Shown here one piece after another: positions 31,556 to 42,837 of a DNA stretch of 64,000 bases. A program made the translations under genes and the position numbers. This DNA is from Syngnathus acus (taxonomy: Eukaryota; Chordata; Actinopteri; Syngnathiformes; Syngnathidae). A model generated the notes under the pieces. The model had not been told where the DNA came from. It saw only the letters and a list, made by a program, of their open reading frames with translations, and ran no database searches. Position 1 is the first letter of the stretch, and every line of letters starts with the position of its first letter. The stretch is taken from positions 13,252,604-13,316,603 of the forward strand of contig NC_051105.1 in assembly GCF_901709675.1 (NCBI RefSeq), in the 5' to 3' direction.

Positions 31556-31770
31556 AGGCCCTACTGGTTCTCGAAGTGGTTCGAACGGCGCACGGCGGCG
31601 ACTGGGGGAACAGAACTGCACTCTGGCGGAAACTCGGGGATACAGAACCGCACTCGGGCGGAAACTCGGGGATACAGAACCGCACTCGGGCGGAAACTCG
31701 GGGATACAGAACCGCACTCGGGTGGAAACTCGGGGATCGGGACCGTGCTCGGCGGAAACTTGTAAAGTCA
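31556..31770. repeat. minisatellite, about 33-bp unit
   Basis: Four to five copies of a unit built on GGCGGAAACTCGGGGATACA. It starts where the 251-bp satellite breaks off. Confidence 0.85.
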
Positions 31771-31785
31771 GGACCGCGATCAGCG

Positions 31786-32010
31786 GCAGTGGAGTCCGAT
31801 CACGCTGGAACCTGCTTGGACGATGGACGAGGATCGGGCGTCACTGGAGCGAAGTCCGATGGCGCCGGAACCTTCTCGGACGATGGACGTGGATCGGGCG
31901 TCGCTGGAGCGAAGTCCGATGGCGCCGGAACCTTCTCGGACGATGGAGGTCGATCGGGCGTCGCGGAGCGAAGTCCGATGGCGCCGGAACCTTCTCGGAC
32001 GGGAGCTGAT
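31786..32010. repeat. minisatellite, about 63-bp unit
   Basis: Three to four copies of a unit with GAAGTCCGATGGCGCCGGAA and TTCTCGGACGATGGACG. Frames through it are open in several phases because of the repeat, not because of selection. Confidence 0.85.
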
Positions 32011-32054
32011 GGCGAAGGGTCCAAGCGCTGGTCGCTGTGTTGGTCGGAGCATTC

Positions 32055-32401
32055 TGTCACGAACGGGGGGGAGTAATGGAGCGAGGCGACCAAGTGCAGC
32101 TTGGACCAGGGTTTATTGCAGATAACTCAAAATACAAACCCGGCAAACTGACGTGACTAAACAAAACCAAAAGGACTGACCGCCAAAGCGTGAAACAAAA
32201 GACAGGAACAAAACAAACCGCGTGACAGTGAGACATGCATTGTCCACACTTCTCGTGCAATGCTCCGACCGCGAGTGACACGCAAACAGAACTTAAATAA
32301 GACACAGGTAACGAGGCAGGTGCGTGTGATTACACTAAACAAGGGCACACAGGAAGGGAGGGGCAAGCACACAGACACAGAACTGGGGACGAGACATGAC
32401 A
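32055..32401 (-). mobile_element. solo LTR (family L-B)
   Basis: Begins TGTCACGAACGG and ends GACATGACA; flanks CATTC and CAGTC agree at 4 of 5. In - orientation it has TTATTTAAG as a TATA-like box and AATAAACCC as poly(A) signal. Homologous along its length to 25981-26334. Confidence 0.82.
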
Positions 32402-32612
32402 CAGTCGGGATAAAATATGAAACATCAATGGTGGAGGACATTAGTGCAGTTTGAGAGTTCAGGTTAAAGGCTCTTTTTCTTAACTGTTTAATTTGTGTTT
32501 TTTGTTTATCATTCATGTTTAATGTTAATATTATTTTTGGTTCATTGAATGTTCATTGAATGTTTGAGCTGGTTAAAAGGAAAGCTATATTTTTATTTTA
32601 TAAGGGGCCAAA

Positions 32613-33972
32613 ATTCAAGATTCAAGAGTTTTTATTCGCCATGTTTGAGCGTGCCAAACAAGGAATTTGACTTCGGTAAATCACACCCTCTGTTCAACAT
32701 TTAGGTGACTAACAACACTCAGGACATGTGAAAAATGGCAAATATTCTCAAACATCCCCTGATCTTAAACTCCCAAAAGGGCAAGGAAAAACTAAAAACT
32801 CCAGCTAGGGGAAAAGAGAAACCTTGAGAAGAGACCACAGATGGGAAGGTCCCTCTTCCAGGATGACCAGGCTGCAATGGATGCAGAGAGGACACAGTAC
32901 AAACAGTGTAGACAAATTCAAAAAAGGTGTGGAGAGCAGGATGTTATTGCACAGTAATGACTCTGAGACTCTAAGAGTGGTGTGAGTTCATCAGAGCAAC
33001 AGCCTGGGGGAAGAAGCTGTCTCTGTGTCTGCTGGTATTGGCGTAAAGAGCTCTATAATGCCGTCCGGAGGGGAGTAGTTCAAACAGACTGCAACCTGGG
33101 TGAGAAGCGTCTGTAGAGATGTTACTTGCACGTTTCCTGGTCCTGGACAGGTACAAGTACAAGTCTTAGCTAGATGGGAGGTTGATTCCAATTATCTTTT
33201 CTGCAGTCCTGATTGTCCGTTGCATTCTGTGCTTGTCTTGTTTGGAGGCCGATCCAAACCAGACAGTGATGGAGGTGCAGAGGACAGACTGGATGATGGC
33301 AGTGTAGAAGGTCTTCAGCAGCTCCCGCGGCAGGTTGAACTTCTTGAGCTGTCTCAGGAAGTACCGCCTCTGCTGGGCCTTCTTCCGGACAGAGTCTATG
33401 TGGCCGGTCCATTTCAGGTCCCGAGAGATTGTGGTTCCCAGGAACTTGAAGGTGTCTGTGGAGAGAATAGTATTACTGCGGATAGTGAGGGGTGAAAGTG
33501 GTGAAGGGTCTCGCCTGAAGTCCAGTGTCATCTCCACGGTCTTGAGCGGGTTCAGCTCCAGGTGGTTTTGGCTGCACCAGTGGACCAGCCGCTCCACCTC
33601 CTGTCTGTACGCAGTCTCATCGCCGTCCTGGATCAGTCCGATGAGAGTGGTATCGTCTGCATACTTCAGGAGCTTCACAGGAGAGTCACCTGAGGAGAAA
33701 TCGGTGTAGAGAGAGAAGAGCAGTGGGGAGAGGACGCACCCCTGAGGGGCTCCAGTATTGGTGGTCCGGGTGTCAGATGTGATGCTCCCCAGCCTCACAC
33801 GCTGTCTCCTGTTGGTCAGGAAGCTGGTGATCCACTGACAGGTGGAGGCAACCACCGCGAGCTGGATGAGCTTCTGTTGGAGGATGTCAGCAGCGATGGT
33901 GTTGAACGCCGAGCTGAAGTCCACAAACAGGATCATGGCGTATGTTCCTGGGGTGTCCAGGTGGTCCCAGTT
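32613..33972 (-). mobile_element. L2-like LINE, 5'-truncated
   Basis: From the tail end TTCAAGATTCAAGAG (32618), through a 3' UTR with the CCCATCTGTGGTCTCTTCTC-type block (about 32840), to the last half of RT. Truncated at about 33972, typical of incomplete target-primed reverse transcription. Confidence 0.85.
32985..33972 (-). pseudogene. LINE reverse transcriptase C-terminal half
   Basis: Frame from 33936 to 33166 reads [37 protein letters not shown] and LLKYADDTTLIGLI (catalytic Asp pair intact), then VEMTLDFRRD, FKFLGTTISRDLKWTGHI and RTIRTAEKIIGINLPS. A frameshift near 33170 moves the tail (LSRTRKRASNISTD... to AVALMNSHHS) to another frame ending near 32990. One codon is missing from the expected SLYTNDFS block. 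Closest in-window relative is the RT at 42838-43974. Confidence 0.85.
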
Positions 33973-34389
33973 CTTTATCTTTAAAGCTCGCTATGCTAAC
34001 AGTAATTACCAATAGCCTGCCTTCTCAGTTTAACTATTTAATGTATGCCGGAAAGATTGATACACAGCTGTGGAGCCTGCTCTGCGAGATTGCGGAAGAA
34101 GGTCTAACCCCACCTCCATTCTTTTACTACTCTACGTCCTCCTTCAAGGAGGCGACTCTGCCTAGCCTGTGTGATAATGTGTGACCTTGTAGTCTTAACT
34201 GAGATTGACTTCTACATATGTGCAAAGAGTGTCATAGAAAAGGGAAAGCCAGTAAAAGCAAGAGAAAGGTTACACCAATATAACAACATAGTTGAAGCTC
34301 CCTAGCTAATCACAAGTGCCAAAGAGGCGTATTATAACAATCCATTAGTTCCATAGGGGAATTCTGTATGCAAGCGCCACAGTATAATA
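33973..34389. other. no recognised feature
   Basis: Sequence between the LINE truncation point and the hAT left end. Short frames only. Confidence 0.35.
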
Positions 34390-34977
34390 CAGTTCTTCTC
34401 AATTATTTTCAGTGATGCCCCACCCCCAGGGAGAAGAAAACATTTCGCGCCCCCCATGCTTGTATCCTTATTAGCATTAAAGAAAAAACAAAAAATAAAT
34501 AAAAAAGAAAGACCAACGTACAACAAAGAATAACTTTATTAATAGCATTGTTTTTAGTCTGTAACAGATCAGATTCCAAGTGCATCACCTTGCCAGAAAT
34601 TAAAAAATAAATTACTTAAACTATAAACATTCTTGACCAACTGCCATTTTTTGCTGAAAAAAATAAAATAAAATAATAAACATAAATAATATTAAATAAC
34701 AGCAATAAATAATATTCAATTCAAAGTAAACATTAACTCAGTACCACAATATATAAAGCATTTTAACCTACAAAACAAAAACCTTTTTTTTTTTTTTTTT
34801 AATCAAAATGAGGCAGCATGACAGACCATGTCCACGGCTGCAGGCGGTATCAGCTCTTCTGCAATGGTGTGGGGTTTATTTTGCACTGAGCAATTTGGAC
34901 CGCTTCTTTATATGATGCTAACAATGCTCGCTGATTGACTGAAGTAGCGTTCACAAAGCGGGAAGATATATATAGGC

Positions 34978-35190
34978 CGTTTTCACTGAAAAAACTCAAG
35001 CATCTTATCAGCGTGATTGGGGTGCAATGTCTTTAAGTGCCGCCTTAATATTTTGGCTTCATACTGTCCGCTGCCAACATTTTAAGGCACAGTAAACACA
35101 CCGGTCTTTCCTCGTCTCCCACCATAGTCACACTGAAGCCGAGTGCTGAGTACGCTTCGTCATATTTCCTTGTCTTAGCTTTCGGGTGAC
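34978..35190 (-). pseudogene. hAT transposase BED zinc-finger exon (broken)
   Basis: On the - strand: RKYDEAYSALGFSVTMVGDE then ERPVCLLCLKMLAADSMKPK (C-x2-C), a stop, and in another frame a His-rich continuation ending with a EFF-like block. This is the BED domain layout of ZBED5-type hAT proteins. Upstream coding is cut by the SINE at 35193. Confidence 0.6.
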
Positions 35191-35192
35191 CA

Positions 35193-35447
35193 TCCATTTT
35201 CTAGACTGCTTGTCCCCCACAGGGGTCGTGGGCATGCTGGAGCCCATCTCGGCAGTCATCGGACAGTAGGCGGGGGACACCCTGAACCGGTTGCCAGCCG
35301 ATCGCAGGGCACACAGAGACGAACAACCATCCTTACTCGCACTTACACCTAGGGAACATGCAAACTCCACACAGGGAAGGTCGGAGGTGGAATCGAACCA
35401 GCACCCTCCTAACTGTGCTAACTAGTGCTCTACCAAGCTGCCCCCCC
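35193..35447 (-). mobile_element. SINE S2 copy, internally deleted
   Basis: CATTTTCTAGACTGCTTGTC at the left (tail side) to GTGCTAACTAGTGCTCTACC at the right (head), lacking about 100 bp of the body between CACACCTAGGG and AACATGCAAAC. Confidence 0.8.
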
Positions 35448-35588
35448 GTTGTTTTCAATCCTGTTAAATATTTTTCCATGGTGTCCCACTGCACTTTTTA
35501 TCGCCTGCTCTGTACTGTGTGTGCGTATAATCCGTGCGCTCTACACTATAGCGAATACTCCTTGTGTACACTCTTACAATGATACTGC

Positions 35589-35835
35589 CACTCCCACTAG
35601 TGTTGGCTTGTGAGTGAACGATTCGTTCAAAGGAACGAATCTTAAGATTCTGAACATTTTCAGTGAACGAGAGTGAATGACTTCACTTCCTGAAGTGATT
35701 CGTTCTTTTTTCAGTTCATCGCGAGAATCGATCAGTGAGTGAACGAGTGCTGACTTTCCTGTTCGCGAACGAAACAGTGAGTGAACTGAATTCCCGTGCA
35801 TCAACGGATCAGTCAGTGAACGTGTTGCGTATGCA
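35589..35835. repeat. GAACGATTCGTTC-type inverted-motif repeat
   Basis: Contains many copies of GTGAACGA or its complement TCGTTCAC, including the perfect palindrome GAACGATTCGTTC near 35617. It resembles subterminal clusters of fish hAT MITEs; boundaries are uncertain. Confidence 0.5.
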
Positions 35836-35934
35836 TATATATGCCTAAATATTGCTATCCAATATATCTACTGCAAGTTCACATTAGATTGCTGGTCTGA
35901 AATGTACTTTTATTATTATTATTTACGCCTCTGT

Positions 35935-38165
35935 GAGTCGTCATCTTATTGTGGTGGAGGGGTTTGCGTGTCCCAATGATCCTAGGAGCCATGTTGTCTG
36001 GTGCGTCCTAGGTGAGGGGCCAGACAAAGCACGGCTCACAAAAACCCCTTATGACGATTAAGAAAATTGGATCTCGTTTTCCCTCGCCCGGACGTGGGTA
36101 ACCGGGGCGCCCCTCTGGAGGTAGGCCTGGTGTGGGGGCTCGAAGGCGAGCGTCTGGTGGCCGGGCCTTTGCCCATGGGGCCCGGCCGAGCACAACCCGA
36201 AAAGGAAACGTGGGTCACCCTGCCCATGGGCTCACCACCTGTGGGAGGGGCCAAAGGGGTCAGGTGCAAAGAGAGCTGGGTGGCAGCCAAAGGCGGGGAC
36301 CTTGGCGGTGCGATCCCCGGCTGCAAAAGTTGGCTCTTGGTACATGGAATGTCACCTCTCTGGCTGGAAAGGAGCCCAAGCTGGGCTGCGAGGCAGAAAA
36401 GTTCCGACTAGACATAGTCGGACTTGCCTCCACACACAGTTTGGGTTCTGGTACAAGCCCTTTCGAGAGGGGCTGGACTCTCTTCCACTCTGGAGTTGCC
36501 CACGGTGAGAGGCGTCGAGCAGGTGTGTGTATACTTATTGCCCCCCGGCTGGGCGCCTGCGCATTGGGGTTCACCCCGGTGAACGAGAGGGTAGCCTCCC
36601 TCCGCTTTAGGGTGGGGGGACGTGTCCTGACTGTTGATTGTGTCTATTCACCAAATGGCAGCTCAGAGTACCCACCCTTTTTGGAGTCCTTGGAAGAAGT
36701 GCTGGAGAGCGCTCCTTCTGGGGACTCCATCGTTCTTCTGGGTGACTTTAATGCTCATGTGGGCAATGACAGTGAGACCTGGAAGGGTGTGATTGGGAGG
36801 AACGGCCCCTCCGATCTGAACCAGAGCGGTGTTCTATTGTTGGACTTCTGTGCTCGACAGGGATTGTCAATAATGAACACCATGTTCAAACATAAGGGTG
36901 TCCATGTGTGTACTTGGCACCAGGACATCCTAAGCCGCAGTTCGATGATCGACTTTGTAGTTGTGTCATCGGATTTGTGGCCGAATGCTTCGGAGAGGGG
37001 CGGAGCTGTCAACTGATCACCACCTGGTGGTGGGTTGGCTCCGAATGTGGGGGAAGATGCCGGTCCGACCTGGCAGACCAAAACGTACTGTGAGGGTCTG
37101 CTGGGAACTTCTGGCAGAATCCCCTGTCAGGAAGAGCTTCAACTCCCACCTCCGGCAGAGCTTTTCCCACATCCCTGAGGAGGCGGGGGACATTGAGTCC
37201 GAGTGGACCATGTTCCGTGCCCCCATTGCTGAGGCAGCTGACCGGAGCTGTGGCGATAAGGTGGTCGGTGCCTGTCGTGGCGGCAACCCCCGAACCTGCT
37301 GGTGGACACCAGCGGTAAGGGATGCTGTCAAGCTGAAGAAGGAGTCCTATCGGGCCGTTTCGGCGGCCGACAGGTACCGGATGGCCAAACGCAACGCGGC
37401 TTCAGCGGTTGTTGAGGCAAAAACCCCGGTGTGGGAGGAGTTCGGTGAGGCCTTGGAGAATGACTTCTGGATGGCTTTGAGGAAATTCTGGTCCACCATC
37501 CGGCGTCTCAGAAGGGGGAAGCAGTGCACCGTCATCACTGTTTACAGTGGAGATGGCGTGCTGCTGACCTCGACTCGGGACGTCGTGAGTCGGTGGGGAG
37601 AATACTTCGAAGACCTCCTCAATTCCACCGACACGCCTTCCATTGTGGAAGCAGGGCCTGGATACTTTGAGGTGGGCTCTCCAATCTCTGAGGTCGAAGT
37701 CACTGAGGCAGTCAAAAAACTCCTCGGAGGCAAGGCCCCAGGGGTCGATGAGATCCACCTAGTGTCCCTAAAGGCTCTGGATGTTGTGGGGCTTTCCTGG
37801 CTGACACGCCTTTACAGCATTGCGTGGACATCGAGGACGGTGCCTCTGGATCGACAGACTGGGGTGGTGGTTCCCCTCTTTAAGAAGGGGGACCGGAGGG
37901 TGTGTTCAAACTACAGAGGAATCGCACTCCTCAGCCTCCCTGATAAGGTCTATTCAGGGGTGCTGGAGAGGAGGGTCCATCGGGAGGTCAAATCTCGGAT
38001 TCAGGAGGAGTGTGGTTTTCGTCCTCGCCGTGGAACAGTGGACCAGCTCTATACCCTCGGCAGGATCCTCGAGGGTGCATGGGAGTTCACTCAACCAGTC
38101 CACATGTTTTTTGTGGACTTGGAGAAGGCAATCGACCGTGTCCCTCGGGAAATTCTCAACTGGAT
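35935..38165 (+). mobile_element. RTE-like LINE, 3'-truncated
   Basis: Starts GTGAGTCGTCATCTTATTGT, followed by GGTGGAGGGGTTTGCG and a GC-rich leader. Endonuclease and the first half of RT follow. The family sequence stops at about 38165, before the RT catalytic block. Confidence 0.82.
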
Positions 38166-38173
38166 GAACGTGA
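36132..38173 (+). pseudogene. RTE-like endonuclease-RT polyprotein, frameshifted and truncated
   Basis: Frame 1 (36132-37016): [24 protein letters not shown]-type spacer, [15 protein letters not shown] and [16 protein letters not shown], the APE endonuclease blocks. Near 36985 the frame shifts, and frame 2 (to 38173) continues [74 protein letters not shown] and HMFFVDLEKAIDRVPREIL (RT block with the first catalytic Asp). The YADD-equivalent block and everything after are missing, so it cannot act as an RT. RTE-X/Expander-type affiliation is from memory of motifs. Confidence 0.82.
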
Positions 38174-38189
38174 CCGAGGTCACGCTCAT

Positions 38190-38735
38190 GTGTGGGATCT
38201 CAGTCTTCCACCACTTAGTATCACCATTAACCCTTTCCGCCTCTTTGTCTTCGCACACATTTATACATTAATTTGTAAATGGACCATCAATATTACATAC
38301 ATGTTTGATACTGATTAAACATTGTGACAATAATAACACATATTTTCACAATAGTCAATTTAACACATAATCAGAACTATGATCATGGGTTCTCTTAGTT
38401 AGCAGATTACAACACTCAAGCAGCTTCAAAACGTATGTTGATAAACTGGTCAAGCTCAAGCGTGGGATTGCAGTCTTCCACCCACGGTATCACTGTCAAC
38501 CCCTTGTCCTTACTCAACTCTTAATACATTCATGTGTAAATGAAACATCAGTGCTATGATGCTGCTCAAGTTGCTATTAACTATACAATATTGCAAAGCA
38601 GAATAAAAAAATGTATATTGTAGCTTACTCTAACTGTGGTTAACATGTCTCATTCTCATTACCCAACGATGAGCATGGGCTTCCCTAGTTAGCAAATTAA
38701 AATATTCAAGCAGTTTCAAAGTATATTATAGCAAA
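38190..38735. repeat. two diverged direct repeats of about 265 bp
   Basis: GTGTGGGATCTCAGTCTTCC at 38190 and GTGGGATTGCAGTCTTCC at 38462 begin two parallel tracts. These share TACATTAATTTGTAAATG / TACATTCATGTGTAAATG and later GATCATGGGTTCTCTTAGTT / GATGAGCATGGGCTTCCC. They lie in the right part of the hAT at 34390-39223. Confidence 0.6.
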
Positions 38736-39223
38736 ACAAAATAATATAACATAATCCAAAATTGTGTGTTGCTGTGCTTCAGAAAAAGTCTTCATCTAAT
38801 CGATGACTTTTTAAACAATTAATTTACTATGTTAGGTCAGTCTGACTTTGGCACCATCTTCTGGTGAAATTTGGAACGAGAATGAAGGTTTACTGGTTCA
38901 GCCAACAAATTCCCCTTTACCAATTTAACTATAGGTAATTTTGAAGAACTAACTTTTAAGTAACCCCTAGTCAGGCCCCCTCTTCTTCCATGTCAAGCTT
39001 TGAAATTTGGAATTTCATCTTAACCAATTCGTCTGGGCCAAATCCAATACACACTCACGCACCATCTTTTACCATCCTATCCACCATGTAACTCGACAAC
39101 CTACTGCCGTGGATGTCTAATTACCCTTTAATCTAGTACAGCCAAAAAAGCATGTTCCCCGGGGTCACACGCCCCCCCCCCACCGACATCGCACCGTGCC
39201 CCCCCACTATTTGAGAAGGACTG

Positions 39224-39568
39224 GTATAATTATTTGCGAACGATACAGAAAAACCTGAAATTGAGTGAAATGGAACGGAGTGGCAATTCTATTGACAATG
39301 TACTGTACATGTATTATATTTTTGAAATTCCGCCCGTACGTTTTTTTAGGGCTCAAAAGTAGGACATGTCCAGGAAAAAGAGGACATCTGGTCTCCCGAG
39401 CTAAGCCAAACCAGCTTGTAAGGCTAAAAGTTTAAAAGTAGAATGGTTCCAATGTTACCATGTCTTTTAGGTCAGCGAGCTGCAGTTGGAGAGAAGTCCA
39501 GTGCTGCCCTGCGCTCTTCACTGGTGAAACACATGCACACTTTCATAAATGTACAAATATCCCTCAAG
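39224..39568. other. no recognised feature
   Basis: AT-rich spacer between the hAT right end and the LINE leader. Confidence 0.35.
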
Positions 39569-39580
39569 AAGGCGCCGCGG

Positions 39581-39697
39581 ATGGCCGCCTCGGTGACTCG
39601 CTCTCTGCTTCTTTGTGTTATTTTGTGTGTTACTATGTGTGTTTTTGCGTCTTCTGCTGCCCACCCCGGATCACTTTTACCAGAGAAGAACTGTTAA
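39581..39697 (+). pseudogene. LINE ORF start with hydrophobic N-terminus
   Basis: MAASVTRSLLLCVILCVTMC then VFASSAAHPGSLLPEKNC and a stop. The expected endonuclease continues only after the insertion at 39795-41057. The leading hydrophobic stretch resembles a signal peptide, as in the LINE ORF starting at 19774. Confidence 0.6.
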
Positions 39698-39794
39698 ACA
39701 TCGAACAGTCTTCTCCTGAAACATTCTCTCCGGTTCTCACTGACTCAGACTGCTTGACGGAGATTTTAGCCGGAGCGGCGGCGCTCTACAAGAC

Positions 39795-41057
39795 TTAGAC
39801 TTAGACTTAGACAGAACTTTATTGTCATTTTGTCAACACTAGGTGTGTACAAAACGAAATTTCGTTGCATACGGCTTTCAACAATGTAGTGGTATTTCGG
39901 CTGGTTAAAAAAGTGACATTCTATATAAAAATATGAAATAAGATAATTATAAAGTACAAAGTGCAGCAGTGATAAAGTATGTAAACAGTGCAGGAGACAA
40001 AAGCAGTATTTACAAGTGTGCAGAGGAATGCTACGTTTGAATGTTCAACAGTCTGACGACAGCAGGGAAAAAACTATTGCAGAACCTGGTGGACCTGCAG
40101 CGGATGCTGCGAAACCTCTTCCCAGAGGGCAGCAGGGAGAACAGTCCATGGTGGGGGTGTGATGGGTCACTGATAATATTACGGGCTCGGGACACGCAGC
40201 GCTGGGATGACAAGTCCTGAATGGAGGGAAGAGGAGCCCCGATGATCCTCTCTGCTGTCCTCACCACTCTCCTCAGGTTCTTCCAATCGGAGGCGCTGCA
40301 ACCTCCACACCACACCGAGAGACAGCTTGTCAGAATGCTCTCTATGGTGCTTCGGTAGAACGTCCTCATGATGGGTGGGGGCAGGTGGGCTCTCCTCATC
40401 CTCCGCAGGAAGTACAAGCGCTTCTGTGCCCTCTTGACCAGTGTTGTGGTGTTCACAGTCCAGGTGAGGTCGTCTGTGATGTGGACTCCCAGGAATTTAG
40501 TGCTGCTGACCACCTCCACAGCTGAGCTGTTGATGATCAGTGGAGCGTGGTGAGGCTGGTTCTTCCTGAAGTCGACGATGATCTCCTTCGTCTTCTCCAC
40601 ATTCAGGATCAGGCTATTTTCTCTGCACCAGCCCACCAACTGCTCCACCTCCTCTCTGTAGTCCAGGTCGTTGTTGTCCCTGATGAGGCCCACCACCGTT
40701 GTGTCGTCTGCAAACTTCACGATGTGATTGGTGGCGCAACCTGGGGGCGCAGTCGTGTGTCATCAGGGTGAACATCAGGGGGCTCAGGACGCAGCCCTGA
40801 GGGGAGCCTGTGCTGAAGGTGATGACATCTGAGGTGTTCTGTCCGACCCGGACTGACTGAGGTCTGTTGGTGAGGAAGTCTAGCAGCCAGTTTCGAAGGG
40901 GGGTGCTGAAGCCCAGGTGTTCCAGTTTTTCCACCAGATGTTGTGGAATGATGGTGTTAAACGCTGAGCTGAAGTCCAGGAACAGCAACCGCACGTGGGT
41001 GTTCCTCTCCTCCAGGTGAGCCAGGCTCAGGTGAAGAACGGAGGAGATGGCATCCTC
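39795..41057 (-). mobile_element. L2-like LINE (second subfamily), 5'-truncated
   Basis: Antisense insertion into the LINE at 39569. The 3' tail is (CTAAGT)n at 39796-39820, after a 3' UTR containing AACGAAATTTCGTTTTGTAC. 5' truncation at about 41057. Confidence 0.88.
40031..41057 (-). pseudogene. LINE reverse transcriptase C-terminal half
   Basis: Frames 40994-40614 and 40720-40031 together: [38 protein letters not shown], then after a frameshift near 40745 [13 protein letters not shown] (catalytic Asp pair intact), KEIIVDFRKNQ, TKFLGVHITDDLTW and RRVVRTAERIIGAPLPS, and a normal end VVRLLNIQT. Except for the single frameshift the region is well preserved. Confidence 0.85.
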
Positions 41058-41084
41058 AGTGGAGCGAGCAAGCTAGCATGCCGA

Positions 41085-42690
41085 AGACAGCGGCGTGGCA
41101 AGCGCGCCGGAGCCCTCGTGAAGTTGAGGCAGAGAGGGTTCTGTGTTCCCCTACCATAAATTCATCTGGCGAATGTCCGCTCTCTGGCTAACAAGATAGA
41201 CGAACTGCTGCTTCTCATTTCAAGGAACACGGACATTAGCAGATCCGCCGCCCTGTGCTTCGTCGAAACGTGGCTTGACGAACGCACACCCCACCACACC
41301 GTAGAGCTAACTGGGTTTCAGCTACTACGCGCAGATCGCAGCGTGGAGCTCACGGGAAAAACAAAGGGAGGTGGTCTATGTTTCTATATTAATGCAGGTT
41401 GGTGTACTGATGTCACAGTGTTGAAAGAGTCCTCTCCTAGAAACACTTTTCATAAACTGCCGGCCGTTTTATTCACCATGTGAGTTCTCCTCGATTGTTA
41501 TGGCGGCTGTTTACATTCCACCACACGCACATGCAATCGAAGCCACGCAGCTGCTGGCTGACCAGGTAACAGACATGGAGAAAAAACTACCAAACTCACT
41601 GATCATTGTTCTGGGTGATTTTAACAGAGCGAACCTCGCACACGAACTTCCCAAATACAGACAGCACATAACGTGTCCCACCCGAGGAACACAAACACTG
41701 GACTGCTACACCGTAATAAAGGACGCATACCGCTCTGTGCCCCGTGCAGCTTTAGGACTCTCGGACCACTGTCTAGTTCATCTGATCCCAACCTAGAGGC
41801 AGAAATTAAAAACTTCTAAGCCTGTGGAGAGGACTGTGAGGAAATGGACAGTGGAGTCAAAGCAGGACCTCCAGGCCTGCTTTGACTGCACCGATTGGGG
41901 TGTTTTTGAAGCTGCAGCTTCAGACCTGCATGAACTCACCGATACTGTGACATCATACTTTAGCTTTTGTGAGGACTTGTGTGTGCAAACTAAGACCTTC
42001 TGCGCGTACAACAACAAACCTTGGTTTACACCAAACCTCAGGATGCTGCGCAAAGACAAGGAGGAGGCCTACAGGAGTGGGGAACGGGAACTGTTAAGGG
42101 CAGACCAGAAACACTGAACCGAGACATCAGGAAAGCCAAGAGGTGTTATGGGGAGTGCCTGGGGAGACACCTCGCTGCCAATCCTGATCCCTCAACAGTG
42201 TGGAAAGGCCTGTAGAGCATCACGGGCTCCCTGTAGAGATCCCAAGGCTTGCAAACCAGCTAAACAGGTTTTACTGCAGGTTTGAACGGTCCACCCACAC
42301 AACAGGACCTCCTGCAGTACAATCGACATACACACCTCCACCCACAACCCCTCTGTCCACACCTCCATCATCGTTATCACCTACTCTCTCTCTTTCAGAA
42401 GCCACGCCTGCACTCCAGCTCCGCGAGGAGGAGGTGTGTCAGATGTTCCGGAGACAAAAGGTCAGGAAGGCACCAGGCCCAGACGGCGTGTCCCCCTCCT
42501 GCCTGAAATTCTGTGGTGAAAAACTGGCACCCACCTTTGCACGGATCTTCAACTGTTCCCTGGAGCTGTGTGAGGTTTCCTCGTGCTTCAAGAGCTCCAC
42601 AATTGTACCGGTGGCCAAAAAGCCCGCCATCACAGGTTTGAATGATTACAGACCTGTCGCCCTGACATCTGTGGTCTCTGAAATCCTTTG
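41085..42690 (+). pseudogene. LINE endonuclease and RT N-terminal region, several stops
   Basis: Reads NVRSLANKIDELLLLISRNT, ALCFVETWLDERTPHH, then after a frame change VYIPPHAHAIEATQLLADQV, LIIVLGDFNRANLAHELPKY and ALGLSDHCLVHLIPT (stop). The linker [20 protein letters not shown] and [13 protein letters not shown] follows, and the RT start FRRQKVRKAPGPDGVSPSC and LNDYRPVALTSVVSEIL (frameshift at 42690). Clearly inactive but with all domains in the normal order. Confidence 0.85.
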
Positions 42691-42837
42691 AGAGGTTGGT
42701 GTTGAACCACCTGAAGGACATTACGGGCCCCCTGCTCGACCCCCTGCAGTTTGCCTACCGTGCAAACAGGTCGGTGGACGATGCGGTAAACGTGGGACTG
42801 CACTACATCCTGCAACACCCCGGCACCCGAGGGACGT

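Larger units (their letters stand above)
34390..39223 (-). mobile_element. hAT transposon swollen by nested insertions
   Basis: Ends CAGTTCTTCTCAATTATTTT and TATTTGAGAAGGACTG; flanking octamers GTATAATA (34382-34389) and GTATAATT (39224-39231) agree at 7 of 8. Interior: C-rich subterminal stretches at both ends, a BED-finger coding scrap (34978-35190, -), a SINE, a motif-rich repeat (35589-35835) and an RTE-like LINE (35935-38165). A related left end lies at 57832. Confidence 0.78.

Noticed and set aside
31489-32125. Several overlapping 90-195 codon frames
   Set aside because: They arise from minisatellites with unit lengths divisible by three; no domain is recognisable.
35955-36130. Possible CpG-island promoter of a host gene
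   Set aside because: The GC-rich stretch is the conserved leader of the RTE-like LINE, also seen on the opposite strand at 9560-9870.
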